From the NCBI RefSeq assembly GCF_000265385.1, contig NC_018013.1, positions 1 to 64,000 of the forward strand: 64,000 nt of DNA, written 5' to 3'. The notes beneath the pieces were generated by a model. It was not told where the DNA came from and did no database searches. It saw only the letters and a list, made by a program, of their open reading frames with translations. Position numbers and translations under genes: made by a program. Positions 23,119-31,397 of this stretch are shown here, piece by piece; position 1 is the stretch's first letter, and each line of letters opens with the position of its first letter. This DNA is from Aequorivita sublithincola DSM 14238 (GTDB lineage Bacteria; Bacteroidota; Bacteroidia; Flavobacteriales; Flavobacteriaceae).

Positions 23119-24382
23119 ACCCTTTTTCATGTTCCTCCAAATCCTTTCGCAAATCCAGCTTTCGAAGTTTTGGGAAAAACGCTCCTGTTCCAAGAACGGT
23201 AAGAATAGTCATTCCACCTCCAAAAACCACGGCAGTTACTGTTCCCATTAATTTAGCAGTTAGTCCGCTTTCAAAAGCACCAAGCTCATTGGAAGAGCCA
23301 ACAAACATAGAATTAACGGAAGCCACACGGCCACGCATTGCATCGGGAGTGCGTAATTGCAATATGGTTTGTCTAATAACCATTGAAATTCCATCAGTCA
23401 CACCGCTTAAGAAAAGCGCAATTACAGAAACCCAAAACCACGTTGAAACTCCAAATATTATGATAGATATTCCAAAACCAAAGATGGCTGCAAGCAATTT
23501 ATATCCAGCATTTTTATTTAGCGGAAAATGTGCTGAAGTAAACATAATTATTAATGCTCCAACAGCAGGGGCAGCACGTAGTATCCCAAACCCTTCCGGA
23601 CCTACTTTAAGAATATCTTGTGCGTAAATAGGAAGCAGCGCTACCGCCCCACCAAAAAGAACAGCAAACATATCCAACGTTAGCGCACCCAAAATTACAC
23701 GAGTGTTCATAACGAATTTTATTCCTTCTTTTAAACTTTTAACGATGGGTTCTCCAATGTTTGGGTTTAAAATAGGTTTCTTCGGAATTTGAAGCAACAG
23801 CAATAAAGCCATCAACGAAAAAGCAAAAACAAAACACATAGACCAGTGAACACCAATCCAATGAATGAAGAATCCTCCTGCGGCTGGTCCAACAACAGAG
23901 CCCATTTGCCAAACAGAGCTGCTCCATGTGGCGGCATTTGGATATATTTTTTTGGGAACTAATAATGAGAAAAGTGAAAATATAGTCGGTCCTAAAAATG
24001 CGCGAACAAGTCCACCTAGAAAAACCAGAAAATAAACTGAGTAAAGTACTGTATTAGTTGTGAGATCGCCGACAACTCTTGGCCATGTAAGCAGAAAAAG
24101 CCCGAGACTTACCACAGAGAAACCCAAAATACATTTAATTAAAAGTCCTCGTTTTTCAGATTGATCTACAATATGACCCGCAAAAAGCGCCATAGAAACT
24201 GCGGGAATAACTTCCATTAAACCAATGATTCCTAACGAAAGTGGATTTTTGGTAATGCTGTAAACTTCCCATTCTATTACAATAAACTGCATGCTCCACG
24301 CAAAAACCATCGCAAAACGAACAAAAAGAAATAGATTAAACTCCCGAAATCGTAATGCTGCGTAGGGATCGTTTTTCTTCAT
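23117..24382 (-). CDS. MFS exporter (EntS-like)
   Basis: The protein has 421 residues and about 12 membrane helices. It begins NDPYAALRFREFNLFLFVRF and has the MFS loop motif GHIVDQSEKR between helices 2 and 3 (about residues 69-78). The layout fits the MFS_3 branch of enterobactin-exporter-like and macrolide-efflux-like proteins. The substrate cannot be told. The gene is convergent with DUF4256 and lies downstream of the VTT gene on the same strand. Confidence 0.9.
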   Translation of the reverse strand: MKKNDPYAALRFREFNLFLFVRFAMVFAWSMQFIVIEWEVYSITKNPLSLGIIGLMEVIPAVSMALFAGHIVDQSEKRGLLIKCILGFSVVSLGLFLLTWPRVVGDLTTNTVLYSVYFLVFLGGLVRAFLGPTIFSLFSLLVPKKIYPNAATWSSSVWQMGSVVGPAAGGFFIHWIGVHWSMCFVFAFSLMALLLLLQIPKKPILNPNIGEPIVKSLKEGIKFVMNTRVILGALTLDMFAVLFGGAVALLPIYAQDILKVGPEGFGILRAAPAVGALIIMFTSAHFPLNKNAGYKLLAAIFGFGISIIIFGVSTWFWVSVIALFLSGVTDGISMVIRQTILQLRTPDAMRGRVASVNSMFVGSSNELGAFESGLTAKLMGTVTAVVFGGGMTILTVLGTGAFFPKLRKLDLRKDLEEHEKG

Positions 24383-24454
24383 TTAAAAGAAATTGCTGTT
24401 TAAAGATGAAAAGTAGTTTCTTCCAAAGCAAAATGCTTCAGCATAACAAAAGTA

Positions 24455-25069
24455 CTACAGCAAACTGAATATGGCAATGGCATAAAGATAAAACCTTACA
24501 AAACGAAGCAATCCAAAGAGTAGATAATTTCTGAATTTATAGTGAATCATACCAGCAGCCATACTTGTCATAGAATAAGGTATTGGCAACAAAGCACCAA
24601 CAACAATCAAGAAACCACCCCATTTGCGAATTTGTTTAAGGTGTTTCTTCATTTTCCCTTCCATATAGTCATAAACTCGAGGAATGGTAAAAACCCATTT
24701 CCCGATGAAATAGGAAATAATACCTCCGATATAGGAAAGCGACGCCAAAATTGTTAAATACAAAATAGGCTCTGGCATTTTATCACTCCAAGCGATAAAT
24801 ATTTCCGGTGGAACCAACCCCAATAAAGACTCTGACGCTAAGAATACCAATAGAATATTTATTGGCGCGTATGTTTCTGTAATGTAGGTAAAAAGATTGC
24901 TGAAATCAATTACATAAAAATCCAATACAATTAAAGCAACAATTATCAGAACGATCGGAATGATTGCCTTTTTAATACTCTGGCCAACAAACGTGTAAAA
25001 CCCAGTGTATTTATAATACAGGTGCGTACGCTTGAATTTGTTTGTTTCAGACTTTTTAATGGTATCCAT
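24455..25069 (-). CDS. VTT/DedA-like membrane protein
   Basis: The protein has 204 residues and about five membrane segments. The core carries the VTT-type pattern with LGLVPPEIFIAW (about 79-90), GGIISYFIGKWVF and GALLPIPYSMTSMAAGMI (about 156-173), the Gly/Pro-rich re-entrant region of DedA-like lipid scramblases. The exact role is unknown. A promoter with good -33 and -7 elements lies upstream at 25101-25131. Confidence 0.87.
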   Translation of the reverse strand: MDTIKKSETNKFKRTHLYYKYTGFYTFVGQSIKKAIIPIVLIIVALIVLDFYVIDFSNLFTYITETYAPINILLVFLASESLLGLVPPEIFIAWSDKMPEPILYLTILASLSYIGGIISYFIGKWVFTIPRVYDYMEGKMKKHLKQIRKWGGFLIVVGALLPIPYSMTSMAAGMIHYKFRNYLLFGLLRFVRFYLYAIAIFSLL

Positions 25070-25100
25070 TTTAATTAAGGGTGCAAAATATTTTAGAGCG

Positions 25101-25131
25101 CAAATATAAGACTAAAGCTGCTACACTACAA
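25101..25131 (-). promoter_or_regulatory. Promoter of the VTT gene
   Basis: The minus strand reads TTG, 20 bases, TATATTTG (-7 element at 25101-25108, TTG at 25129-25131). This fits the flavobacterial consensus and gives a leader of about 26 nt. Confidence 0.65.
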
Positions 25132-25342
25132 TCTCATGGCAAAGCATTCACGGTTAATTGTTTGTTAAACACATTCAAACTAATTAAACAATAAGTAATC
25201 CAATATCTGTGCACCTATTCTCGATAGAGCTAGACAACGTGTTTATTAACCTTTTGTTAAATCATTACTTTGCATTACATAGTACTGTAACAAATCAAAA
25301 GCTATTGCGTCTTTTAAGTATAACCCAAAACAATAATTTATT
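25132..25342 (+). other. Leader region of the micropeptide cluster
   Basis: AT-rich sequence with no gene that I can support. A -7-like TTACTTTG (25265-25272, 7 of 8 matches) is the best promoter candidate for the small genes that follow. No good -33 element or strong hairpin is visible. Confidence 0.35.
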
Positions 25343-25429
25343 ATGAGAACATTAGACAGCAACTTATTAACCGAAAAAATGAAAACTTCAAAAGCTTATT
25401 CTTGGAATTTGAAAAGAAGATTTCGATAA
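25343..25429 (+). CDS. Micropeptide A, 28 residues (tandem paralogue)
   Basis: The frame reads MRTLDSNLLTEKMKTSKAYS followed by WNLKRRFR. It is strongly basic at the end, with no membrane segment. A second gene 33 bases downstream encodes a peptide of exactly the same length. The two share 18 of 28 residues, including MRTLDSN, SKAYSWN and KRR. Eight of the shared residues use different codons, including a Ser encoded by TCT versus AGC. This pattern means the protein, not just the DNA, is kept. I know no family for it. Confidence 0.72.
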   Translation: MRTLDSNLLTEKMKTSKAYSWNLKRRFR

Positions 25430-25462
25430 AAATTAATTAATAATCATTAAAATATAAAAACC

Positions 25463-25549
25463 ATGAGAACTTTAGACAGTAACCAACACACTCACAGACC
25501 CCAAAACTCCAAAGCATATAGCTGGAATATGAAAAGGCGCAACAAATAA
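25463..25549 (+). CDS. Micropeptide B, 28 residues (tandem paralogue)
   Basis: The frame reads MRTLDSNQHTHRPQNSKAYS followed by WNMKRRNK. It has the same length and the same ends as micropeptide A. The variable middle (residues 8-15) is rich in His, Gln and Pro here and in charged residues in A. Both start with ATG after an AT-rich leader without a Shine-Dalgarno sequence, as is normal in this phylum. Function is unknown. Basic aromatic ends could bind nucleic acid or membranes, but that is a guess. Confidence 0.72.
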   Translation: MRTLDSNQHTHRPQNSKAYSWNMKRRNK

Positions 25550-25582
25550 GCACCTTAAGTTTAACCAAAAAACATATTAATT

Positions 25583-25717
25583 ATGAATACCTTAAGAAAC
25601 ATTCAAAAACGCATTAAATGCGGCTCGCAAAAGCAACATACTTTAAATTATCTATTTGGAAACCAACATCTATTTGAAGATCCTACAATAAGAAAAACAT
25701 GCAGATACACGTATTGA
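25583..25717 (+). CDS. Micropeptide C, 44 residues
   Basis: The frame reads MNTLRNIQKRIKCGSQKQHT and ends in KTCRYTY. It is basic and has two cysteines (13 and 40). It shares the M-x-T-L start and an AACCAAAA-type leader with micropeptides A and B, and lies 33 bases after B. No paralogue supports its frame as well as for A and B. A terminator follows 27 bases downstream, consistent with one transcript for all three. Confidence 0.5.
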   Translation: MNTLRNIQKRIKCGSQKQHTLNYLFGNQHLFEDPTIRKTCRYTY

Positions 25718-25744
25718 AACAAATAAAATCGATAAATAATTAGT

Positions 25745-25775
25745 GCTGGATTGAACAAATTTGATCCAGCTTTTT
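25745..25775 (+). terminator. Terminator of the micropeptide cluster
   Basis: The stem GCTGGAT/ATCCAGC (25745-25751 and 25764-25770) is followed by TTTTT on the plus strand. The minus-strand side lacks a T-run, so it serves the plus-strand transcript. This supports a real transcription unit here. Confidence 0.75.
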
Positions 25776-26076
25776 ATTTCCGAGGATTTGGAATGTGTTT
25801 ACGAACTGGCTTTGGATTGGATTCTAACTTTACTTTTGGTTCCTTTCTTTCTGGCATCGGTCCGCGTAGATGTATAACCAATCCATTTAAAAAATTACGA
25901 AGAAACTGATCGCCACACTCCATATATTTTTCGTGATTCTCGTTTCTAAAGATGGCTCCAAGCTCACTCTTTGTTACTGCAAAATCTACAAGTGAACAAA
26001 TTTTCAAAATATCCTCATCGCGAAATTTGTGCGCCACACGCAATTTTTTCATTATATCGTTATTGGTAAGAGCCAT
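25774..26076 (-). CDS. DUF1456 family protein, single-repeat form
   Basis: The protein has 100 residues. DUF1456 proteins such as E. coli YehS usually carry two similar repeats in about 150 residues. This one has only one, matching the second repeat: NNDIMKKLRVAHKFRDEDIL and ECGDQFLRNFLNGL. A Pro/Lys-rich tail (about 75-100) follows. Function is unknown. A TACCTTCG element at 26108-26115 (minus strand) may be its promoter. Confidence 0.85.
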   Translation of the reverse strand: MALTNNDIMKKLRVAHKFRDEDILKICSLVDFAVTKSELGAIFRNENHEKYMECGDQFLRNFLNGLVIHLRGPMPERKEPKVKLESNPKPVRKHIPNPRK

Positions 26077-26217
26077 AATTATTTTTTCAAGATGAAGTAT
26101 TTCCTTGCGAAGGTACTATTTTATGAAGTAAACCATAAATGCTTGTTATATTTTATTTAATCTGTGTTAAATGAAGTGTCATATTTATCACTTTTAAATA
26201 CCTTTAAAATAAAAATT

Positions 26218-26541
26218 ATGAAAAATTCAGAAAAAGCTTCAGAAACAAAGACTACTTCAGATTCTAAAAAGACTAAAGACCAGAAACTTCCTTATAATCC
26301 TAATATCACCGAACACGATAAAGACATTCTTTCTCAAAAGAACATACACGGCGATGGTGGTGACGATCAACAACTTCGAAATCGTAAGAACAAAGTTGAT
26401 TTTGCCGGAAAAGATTTAGATGTACCAGGACGAAATCAAGCTAAAAAGTCCAATACAGGTTTCCGCGATGAAGAAAACCAGCTTTTTAGCCAAGGTGGCG
26501 ATGACAAGGACAACTTAGAAGAAGATAAACCAAGAATTTAA
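26218..26541 (+). CDS. Hydrophilic, probably disordered protein
   Basis: The protein has 107 residues from the ATG at 26218. A GTG frame start at 26164 is possible but lies before the likely promoter element TACCTTTA. The sequence is almost wholly Lys, Asp, Glu, Gln, Asn, Ser and Gly, with no signal peptide or hydrophobic core. Such proteins in this phylum are often stress-induced, but nothing here proves that. It is divergent from DUF1456 and convergent with the stress-protein gene. Confidence 0.75.
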   Translation: MKNSEKASETKTTSDSKKTKDQKLPYNPNITEHDKDILSQKNIHGDGGDDQQLRNRKNKVDFAGKDLDVPGRNQAKKSNTGFRDEENQLFSQGGDDKDNLEEDKPRI

Positions 26542-26560
26542 TTCTCTCTCAGAATATTAT

Positions 26561-27016
26561 TTATTTCCCCGTTGGCACCATGTAAACGGGGATTTTTGTT
26601 TGCTCCAAAATGCTGGACGCAACAGTTCCTAAAAATAGTTTTTCCAAAGCTCCGTGATGATGGGCTCCCATCACAATTAAATCTGCATTCCATTCCTCGG
26701 CGTAATCTAAAATCTTTTGTGCGGTATCACCTTCAGCTAAATGTGTTGAAATATTTTCACCTTTTAAATGTACTTTTGTTTTGTCAAGATAATCTTGCGC
26801 CACCTTCACAAATTCCTCCTGAATTTTAAAATCCACCGGAAATGCGTAGCCTTCATAACCCATAAAAGGTTCGTATTGCATTCCATAGTAACGTACTTCT
26901 GCAAGCACGTGAAACAGGCAAACCTCAGCGTTCATAAGTTTTGCGAGTTCATAACCCATATTCACAACTTTTTCAGAATTGGGATTATAATCTAAGGTAA
27001 TTAGCACTTTTTTCAT
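26561..27016 (-). CDS. Universal stress protein (UspA family)
   Basis: The protein has 151 residues and a single Usp domain. It begins KKVLITLDYNPNSEKVVNMG with the N-terminal nucleotide-binding Asp. The C-terminal motif GAHHHGALEKLFLGTVA (about 117-133) corresponds to the ATP motif G-2x-G-9x-G(S/T), but the second Gly is replaced by His, so ATP binding is uncertain. It starts 24 bases after the GltB-like gene and is probably in its transcript. Confidence 0.92.
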   Translation of the reverse strand: MKKVLITLDYNPNSEKVVNMGYELAKLMNAEVCLFHVLAEVRYYGMQYEPFMGYEGYAFPVDFKIQEEFVKVAQDYLDKTKVHLKGENISTHLAEGDTAQKILDYAEEWNADLIVMGAHHHGALEKLFLGTVASSILEQTKIPVYMVPTGK

Positions 27017-27040
27017 GATAATAATTGTTAACGGTTAGAT

Positions 27041-28564
27041 TCACAAATTTGCATTTTCAAGAAATTGTCCTTCGGAAATTATCGGATAAATTTCATCATA
27101 ACATTTAATGTCTGTCGCAATTTGCTTAAAGATATAACTTCTATTCAAATCTGAAAGGTTATTGCAACCCGCTGCTGCAAAAAGCTCTAAAAATTCTTTC
27201 ACTGTTCTCGCGTGATAATTTCGAACGCGCTGCCATTTTTCTTCAACAACAAGCCCTCGCATTAATGTTGGATTATTTGTTGTAACTCCTGTAGGACATT
27301 TATTAGTATCGCACCTCAGCGCTTGTATGCAACCTAAAGCAATCATCATTCCTCTGGCAGAATTACAAACATCTGCACCGATGCTTAACGCTTTAAAAAT
27401 ATCGAAAGCTGTAAATATTTTGGTGGCTGTTACAATTTTTATATCTTTTTTCAGACCATAACCGTTTAAAGTATCAACAACAAAAACAAGGGCTTTTTCC
27501 CACGGCATTCCAACATAATTTGAAAAATCTATTGGTGCGGCACCAGTTCCACCTTCAGAACCATCAACGGTTATGAAGTCGGGTTTTATTCCAGTTTCAA
27601 CCATTTTTTCGCAGATGTCTATAAACTCTTGTTTGCTTCCTATACATAATTTGAAACCTATAGGTTTTCCATTGCTCAGCTCACGCATCTGTTTTACAAA
27701 ACGCAACAAACCTTCAGCATCACTGAACGCACTATGTCCAGGAGGTGAAATAACGTCCGTATGCGGTTTTATTCCTCTAATTTTTGCAATTTCCTCATCG
27801 TTCTTAACTGCTGGCAAAACGCCACCGTGACCAGGTTTTGCTCCTTGTGAAATTTTAATCTCAATCATTTTAACTGTAGGATAAGCAGCTTTTTCTTTAA
27901 ATATTTCTGGGGAAAAGTGCCCGTCTTCATTTCTACAACCAAAATAACCTGTTCCTACTTCATATACCAAATCGCCTCCTTTTAAGTGATAATCTGAAAT
28001 TCCACCTTCACCTGTATCATGGAAAAAATTACCTGCTTTTGCCCCTAAATTCAACGCCATTACAGCATTTTTGCTCAAAGCTCCAAAACTCATAGCCGAA
28101 ATATTAAAAATACTAGCGCTATAAGGTTGTTTACAATCCGGGCCGCCAATAAGAACTCTTGGCGCTTCCTCCTTCAACGGTGAAGGATAAATACTGTGTT
28201 TCATCCATTTGGCATTTTCAGCTTCTACATTTAACTCGGTTCCAAAAGGATGGGTTTCCTTTTCAAGTTTGGCACGTTCATAAATGTAGGTTCTGTGGTT
28301 TCGGTCTATTGGTTTTCCATCGGTATCAGATTCCACAAAGTATTGGTGAAGTTCTGGTCCAATCATTTCTAGTAAAAAACGCATATGTCCCAAAACAGGG
28401 AAGTTTCTTAGAATGGCGTGTTTTTTCTGAAATAAATCATAAATACCAATCGCGAAAATTGTAATACCCAGAATTGAAAAACCATAAACTGGCCAAATTG
28501 CAGTGCAGGTTATGATTGCAATGATTCCTAAGGCGATAAACGTAAATTGTATTGCTTCTCTCAT
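27041..28564 (-). CDS. FMN-binding glutamate-synthase-like protein (GltB domain 2)
   Basis: The protein has 507 residues. Two N-terminal hydrophobic segments (about 5-45) probably anchor it in the membrane. The rest is the FMN/iron-sulfur central domain of glutamate synthase: EGGISDYHLKGGD, GAKPGHGGVLPA, VDGSEGGTGAAP, and the cluster motif CIQALRCDTNKC (C-x5-C-x4-C, about 410-425). It lacks the glutaminase domain, so it is not a full GltB. The physiological reaction is unknown. It sits between the PoxB-like and stress-protein genes on the same strand. Confidence 0.9.
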   Translation of the reverse strand: MREAIQFTFIALGIIAIITCTAIWPVYGFSILGITIFAIGIYDLFQKKHAILRNFPVLGHMRFLLEMIGPELHQYFVESDTDGKPIDRNHRTYIYERAKLEKETHPFGTELNVEAENAKWMKHSIYPSPLKEEAPRVLIGGPDCKQPYSASIFNISAMSFGALSKNAVMALNLGAKAGNFFHDTGEGGISDYHLKGGDLVYEVGTGYFGCRNEDGHFSPEIFKEKAAYPTVKMIEIKISQGAKPGHGGVLPAVKNDEEIAKIRGIKPHTDVISPPGHSAFSDAEGLLRFVKQMRELSNGKPIGFKLCIGSKQEFIDICEKMVETGIKPDFITVDGSEGGTGAAPIDFSNYVGMPWEKALVFVVDTLNGYGLKKDIKIVTATKIFTAFDIFKALSIGADVCNSARGMMIALGCIQALRCDTNKCPTGVTTNNPTLMRGLVVEEKWQRVRNYHARTVKEFLELFAAAGCNNLSDLNRSYIFKQIATDIKCYDEIYPIISEGQFLENANL

Positions 28565-28614
28565 TTTGAAAAATTTATTAATATTATAATGTTTATCAAT
28601 TTTGAAAATTGATT

Positions 28615-28719
28615 TAGGACAATAAGACTTAAGATATAGGACGAAATAGTGTCGAAATAACTTTTCTTATCATAAAACTGAAGTTGTCTTACGTCCTATG
28701 TCTTATCGTCCTATGTCCT
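28615..28719. repeat. Long imperfect inverted repeat with GTCCTATGTC units
   Basis: The left arm (28615-28643) and right arm (28692-28719) are imperfect complements of about 28 bases. The right arm itself contains the unit GTCCTATGTC twice, with TTATC between. It fills the gap between the PoxB-like and GltB-like genes and would form a large hairpin in a shared transcript. Confidence 0.6.
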
Positions 28720-28726
28720 GTTTGAA

Positions 28727-30475
28727 TTATTTTGAATTGTGAAAAAATCCTTTTATCTCGTCCATCAAGTTATTTTTCTGGTTTTTATCACCTTGAACTG
28801 AGAGTAAAATTTCCTTCACTTTAGATTTTCCAAAGCCCCAGGCTTCTTCCAAAGTTATGTTCGGCGGCAATGAAAGTTCTCCTGGATTAGTTACGGCATC
28901 TATAATAAAAGGCTTGGGTGAAGCGATTGCCATTTCAATTGCTTTTTCAATATCTGCGGCGTGTTCCACTCGTATTCCGTTGCCGCCACACAGTTTGGCA
29001 TATTCGGCAAAATTTGGGTTTTGCAGGCCGAGAGCTTCGTCTGCCATTGCATAACCAGCTTCCTCCATTTCAATTTTTACAAAACCGAGTTGGCTGTTGT
29101 TGTAAACTAAAATTTTCACGGGCCAATTGTAACGAACGGCTGTAATAAAATCATTCATACACATTCCAAAAGCGCCGTCCCCAACAATTGCCCAAACTTG
29201 TCTTCCTGGATTTACAGATTGAATTCCCATAGCTGCAGGAAAACCAACAGCCATAGAACCGTGATTAAATGAACCCAGCAAACGTCGTTTTCCGCGAAAA
29301 GATAAATGATGCGCCACCCAAATGGCACTTTCGCCAACGTCAACAGTAAAACAAGCATCGTCCGAAGCTTTTTTGTTTATAACATTCATAAAAAGTTGTG
29401 GATGTAAAGGCTCTTCATCCATCTTCAAACTACTGCTTTCCAATTTATGTTGTTTCCATTTTTTAAAGTTTTCAACCAGATTATCTAAAAATTCAGAATT
29501 TTTCTTCGGAAGAATCTTAGCTTCCAATTTTTCAAGTGTTGCCAAACAATCGCCTTGCACGCCAATATCCACCTTTACACGATTACCAATGTTTTCAATA
29601 CGTTTGTCAACTTGAATGATTTTAACATCGTCTGGAAGAAAGTTGCTGTAAGGAAAATCAGTTCCCAACATCAACAACAAATCTGGTTTCATAACGGCGT
29701 GATATGCGGAAGGATTTCCTATTAATCCTGTGAGACCAACCACATTTTTGTCATCATTATGAATCACGTCCGAAGATCTAAACGTATGAACAATTGGCGC
29801 TTTCAATTTTTCGGAAAGAGCTAAAACCTCTTCCCTACTATTTCGGCAGCCTGCTCCTGCTAGAATTGTGATCTTTTCGGCTTCATTAATTGCGTTTGCT
29901 ATTTTGTTGATGTCTTTTTCAGAAGGAACTAAAACCGCATTGCCACGAAAAACAGGATGCTCAAAGTGAGCACCTTTGGCTTCTTCAACCGCAATATCTA
30001 CAGGAATTTCAACCCGAACTACAGCTCGTTGTTCCAAAGCGATTTGAATTGCTTTCAAAACCACTCGAGGCGCTTCTTCCGCAGATCGAATTATGGCTTG
30101 GTATGCGCAAACATCATCGAAAATTTTAGTAAGCCCAACTTCTTGAAAATAATTGGTTCCCATATTCACACGCGCCACTTGGCCGCTAATGGCAAGAACT
30201 GGAACGCGTTCTTTTTTTGCATTGTAGAGCCCATTAATAAGATGAAGTGTTCCTGGACCAACGGTTCCTGCGCAGACTGCTAGATTGTCCGTCATCTGTG
30301 CTTCAGCGCCAGCGGCGAAGGCACCATTTTCCTCGTGGCGCACGGCAATCCATTTCATATCATCATCATCGCGGAGGGCATCTGTGAAAGTGTTTAGGGC
30401 ATCGCCAGTTACACCCCATATTTGGGTTACGCCGACATTTTTAAGAATTTGAAGAATTTGTTCAGATACATTCAT
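28727..30475 (-). CDS. poxB: PoxB-like thiamine-diphosphate enzyme (pyruvate:quinone oxidoreductase type)
   Basis: The protein has 582 residues with the three domains of the acetolactate synthase/pyruvate oxidase family. The catalytic Glu is in RHEENGAFAAGA (about residue 48). The thiamine-diphosphate motif is GDGAFGMCMNDFITAVRYNW with NN about 30 residues after GDG. The C-terminus (MDEIKGFFHNSK) resembles the short membrane-binding helix of PoxB. The best guess is oxidation of pyruvate to acetate with electrons passed to quinone; other members of the family cannot be excluded. Confidence 0.88.
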   Translation of the reverse strand: MNVSEQILQILKNVGVTQIWGVTGDALNTFTDALRDDDDMKWIAVRHEENGAFAAGAEAQMTDNLAVCAGTVGPGTLHLINGLYNAKKERVPVLAISGQVARVNMGTNYFQEVGLTKIFDDVCAYQAIIRSAEEAPRVVLKAIQIALEQRAVVRVEIPVDIAVEEAKGAHFEHPVFRGNAVLVPSEKDINKIANAINEAEKITILAGAGCRNSREEVLALSEKLKAPIVHTFRSSDVIHNDDKNVVGLTGLIGNPSAYHAVMKPDLLLMLGTDFPYSNFLPDDVKIIQVDKRIENIGNRVKVDIGVQGDCLATLEKLEAKILPKKNSEFLDNLVENFKKWKQHKLESSSLKMDEEPLHPQLFMNVINKKASDDACFTVDVGESAIWVAHHLSFRGKRRLLGSFNHGSMAVGFPAAMGIQSVNPGRQVWAIVGDGAFGMCMNDFITAVRYNWPVKILVYNNSQLGFVKIEMEEAGYAMADEALGLQNPNFAEYAKLCGGNGIRVEHAADIEKAIEMAIASPKPFIIDAVTNPGELSLPPNITLEEAWGFGKSKVKEILLSVQGDKNQKNNLMDEIKGFFHNSK

Positions 30476-30621
30476 ACTTTAGTTTTAATGTAAAATTAAA
30501 GTACGACTTTAAGAATTCTCTATCTTTTAGATTCTATTTTTAGGAATTATGAAAATTTTAACGCCGCAAGACTATTCCAATTATGGAATATATAAAAAAT
30601 GACTACGAATATGATAATGGA

Positions 30622-30822
30622 TCAATCATTTTCTTCAAGTTTAAAAAAATTGTTTACAGGCTTGTCAAAAAGTTTTGATAGTTTTAGTGCCAAAAGCGTT
30701 GAAGGCACATACCGATTGGTCTCAATAGAATTAATGGTCTGTCGCGATACCCCAATTTTTTGCGCAAGTTCATCTTGCGTTAGGTTGAGAATGGCACGTT
30801 CAACTTTTAAAGTATTTTTCAT
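30622..30822 (-). CDS. XRE-family transcription regulator
   Basis: This 66-residue protein is a single Cro/C1-type helix-turn-helix: RAILNLTQDELAQKIGVSRQ followed by TINSIETNRYVPS. It is of the small YozG type, usually paired with a membrane protein. Its start overlaps the stop of the upstream membrane-protein gene by 4 bases (ATGA), so the two are translationally coupled. Confidence 0.92.
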   Translation of the reverse strand: MKNTLKVERAILNLTQDELAQKIGVSRQTINSIETNRYVPSTLLALKLSKLFDKPVNNFFKLEEND

Positions 30823-31268
30823 GAATTCCTCTTTTTTAGAAACCAGAAAGTCATTAAATACACCACAAGTAAAAACCAGAGTATTTGAAAATCACCTAAA
30901 TCTTCATAATTTGCATTTTGTGGTTTTACAATTACAAAAGCCAAGTAATTTATTAAAGGCTGCACCAAAACATAAACGACTCCTATTATAAAGGCGAATG
31001 AAAATGCCTTTGATCGAAGATTTTCTGCTAATTCATCCTCAATCTTTTCCTTTGAAATGGTTACAATTAGTAAACCCAATAACGCTGTCTTCTTGAAAAT
31101 TGAACTAACCAGTGTATAATCTCCGTCTAAAAACTTACTAATTATTAGAAATCCAAAAGAGAGAAAGAGAATACCCCAACCTATTTTTTTCCACTGGTTT
31201 GGCAACTTAAAGTTTATTAACCAGTGCAATCTGTGCTCTTCAGCATCACAAAATTTTCGCTTGTTCAT
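30819..31268 (-). CDS. Membrane protein paired with the XRE regulator
   Basis: The protein has 149 residues and about four hydrophobic segments (about 28-45, 58-73, 88-112 and 126-144). I do not recognise the family; the layout resembles DUF2178-type partners of small XRE regulators. It is the first gene of a two-gene operon with a consensus promoter. Confidence 0.82.
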   Translation of the reverse strand: MNKRKFCDAEEHRLHWLINFKLPNQWKKIGWGILFLSFGFLIISKFLDGDYTLVSSIFKKTALLGLLIVTISKEKIEDELAENLRSKAFSFAFIIGVVYVLVQPLINYLAFVIVKPQNANYEDLGDFQILWFLLVVYLMTFWFLKKRNS

Positions 31269-31314
31269 AATATAAATGTTTTATTAGTTAAAGTAAGTAC
31301 GCTTAACAATAAGA

Positions 31315-31343
31315 CAAATATACTATTTATTTTGTAAAACAAA
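31315..31343 (-). promoter_or_regulatory. Consensus promoter of the membrane protein-XRE operon
   Basis: The minus strand reads TTTG, 17 bases, TATATTTG (TTTG at 31340-31343, -7 element at 31315-31322). Both elements are perfect. The leader is about 42 nt. Confidence 0.75.
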
Positions 31344-31397
31344 CTTTACATTATAAAATTTGTTTCTATCTAGGTTCTATTCAAATTTTAAAAAAAA

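Noticed and set aside
28565..28726. Thiamine riboswitch near the PoxB-like gene
   Set aside because: The sequence is downstream of poxB, and it is a repeat-made hairpin without the thiamine-riboswitch core.
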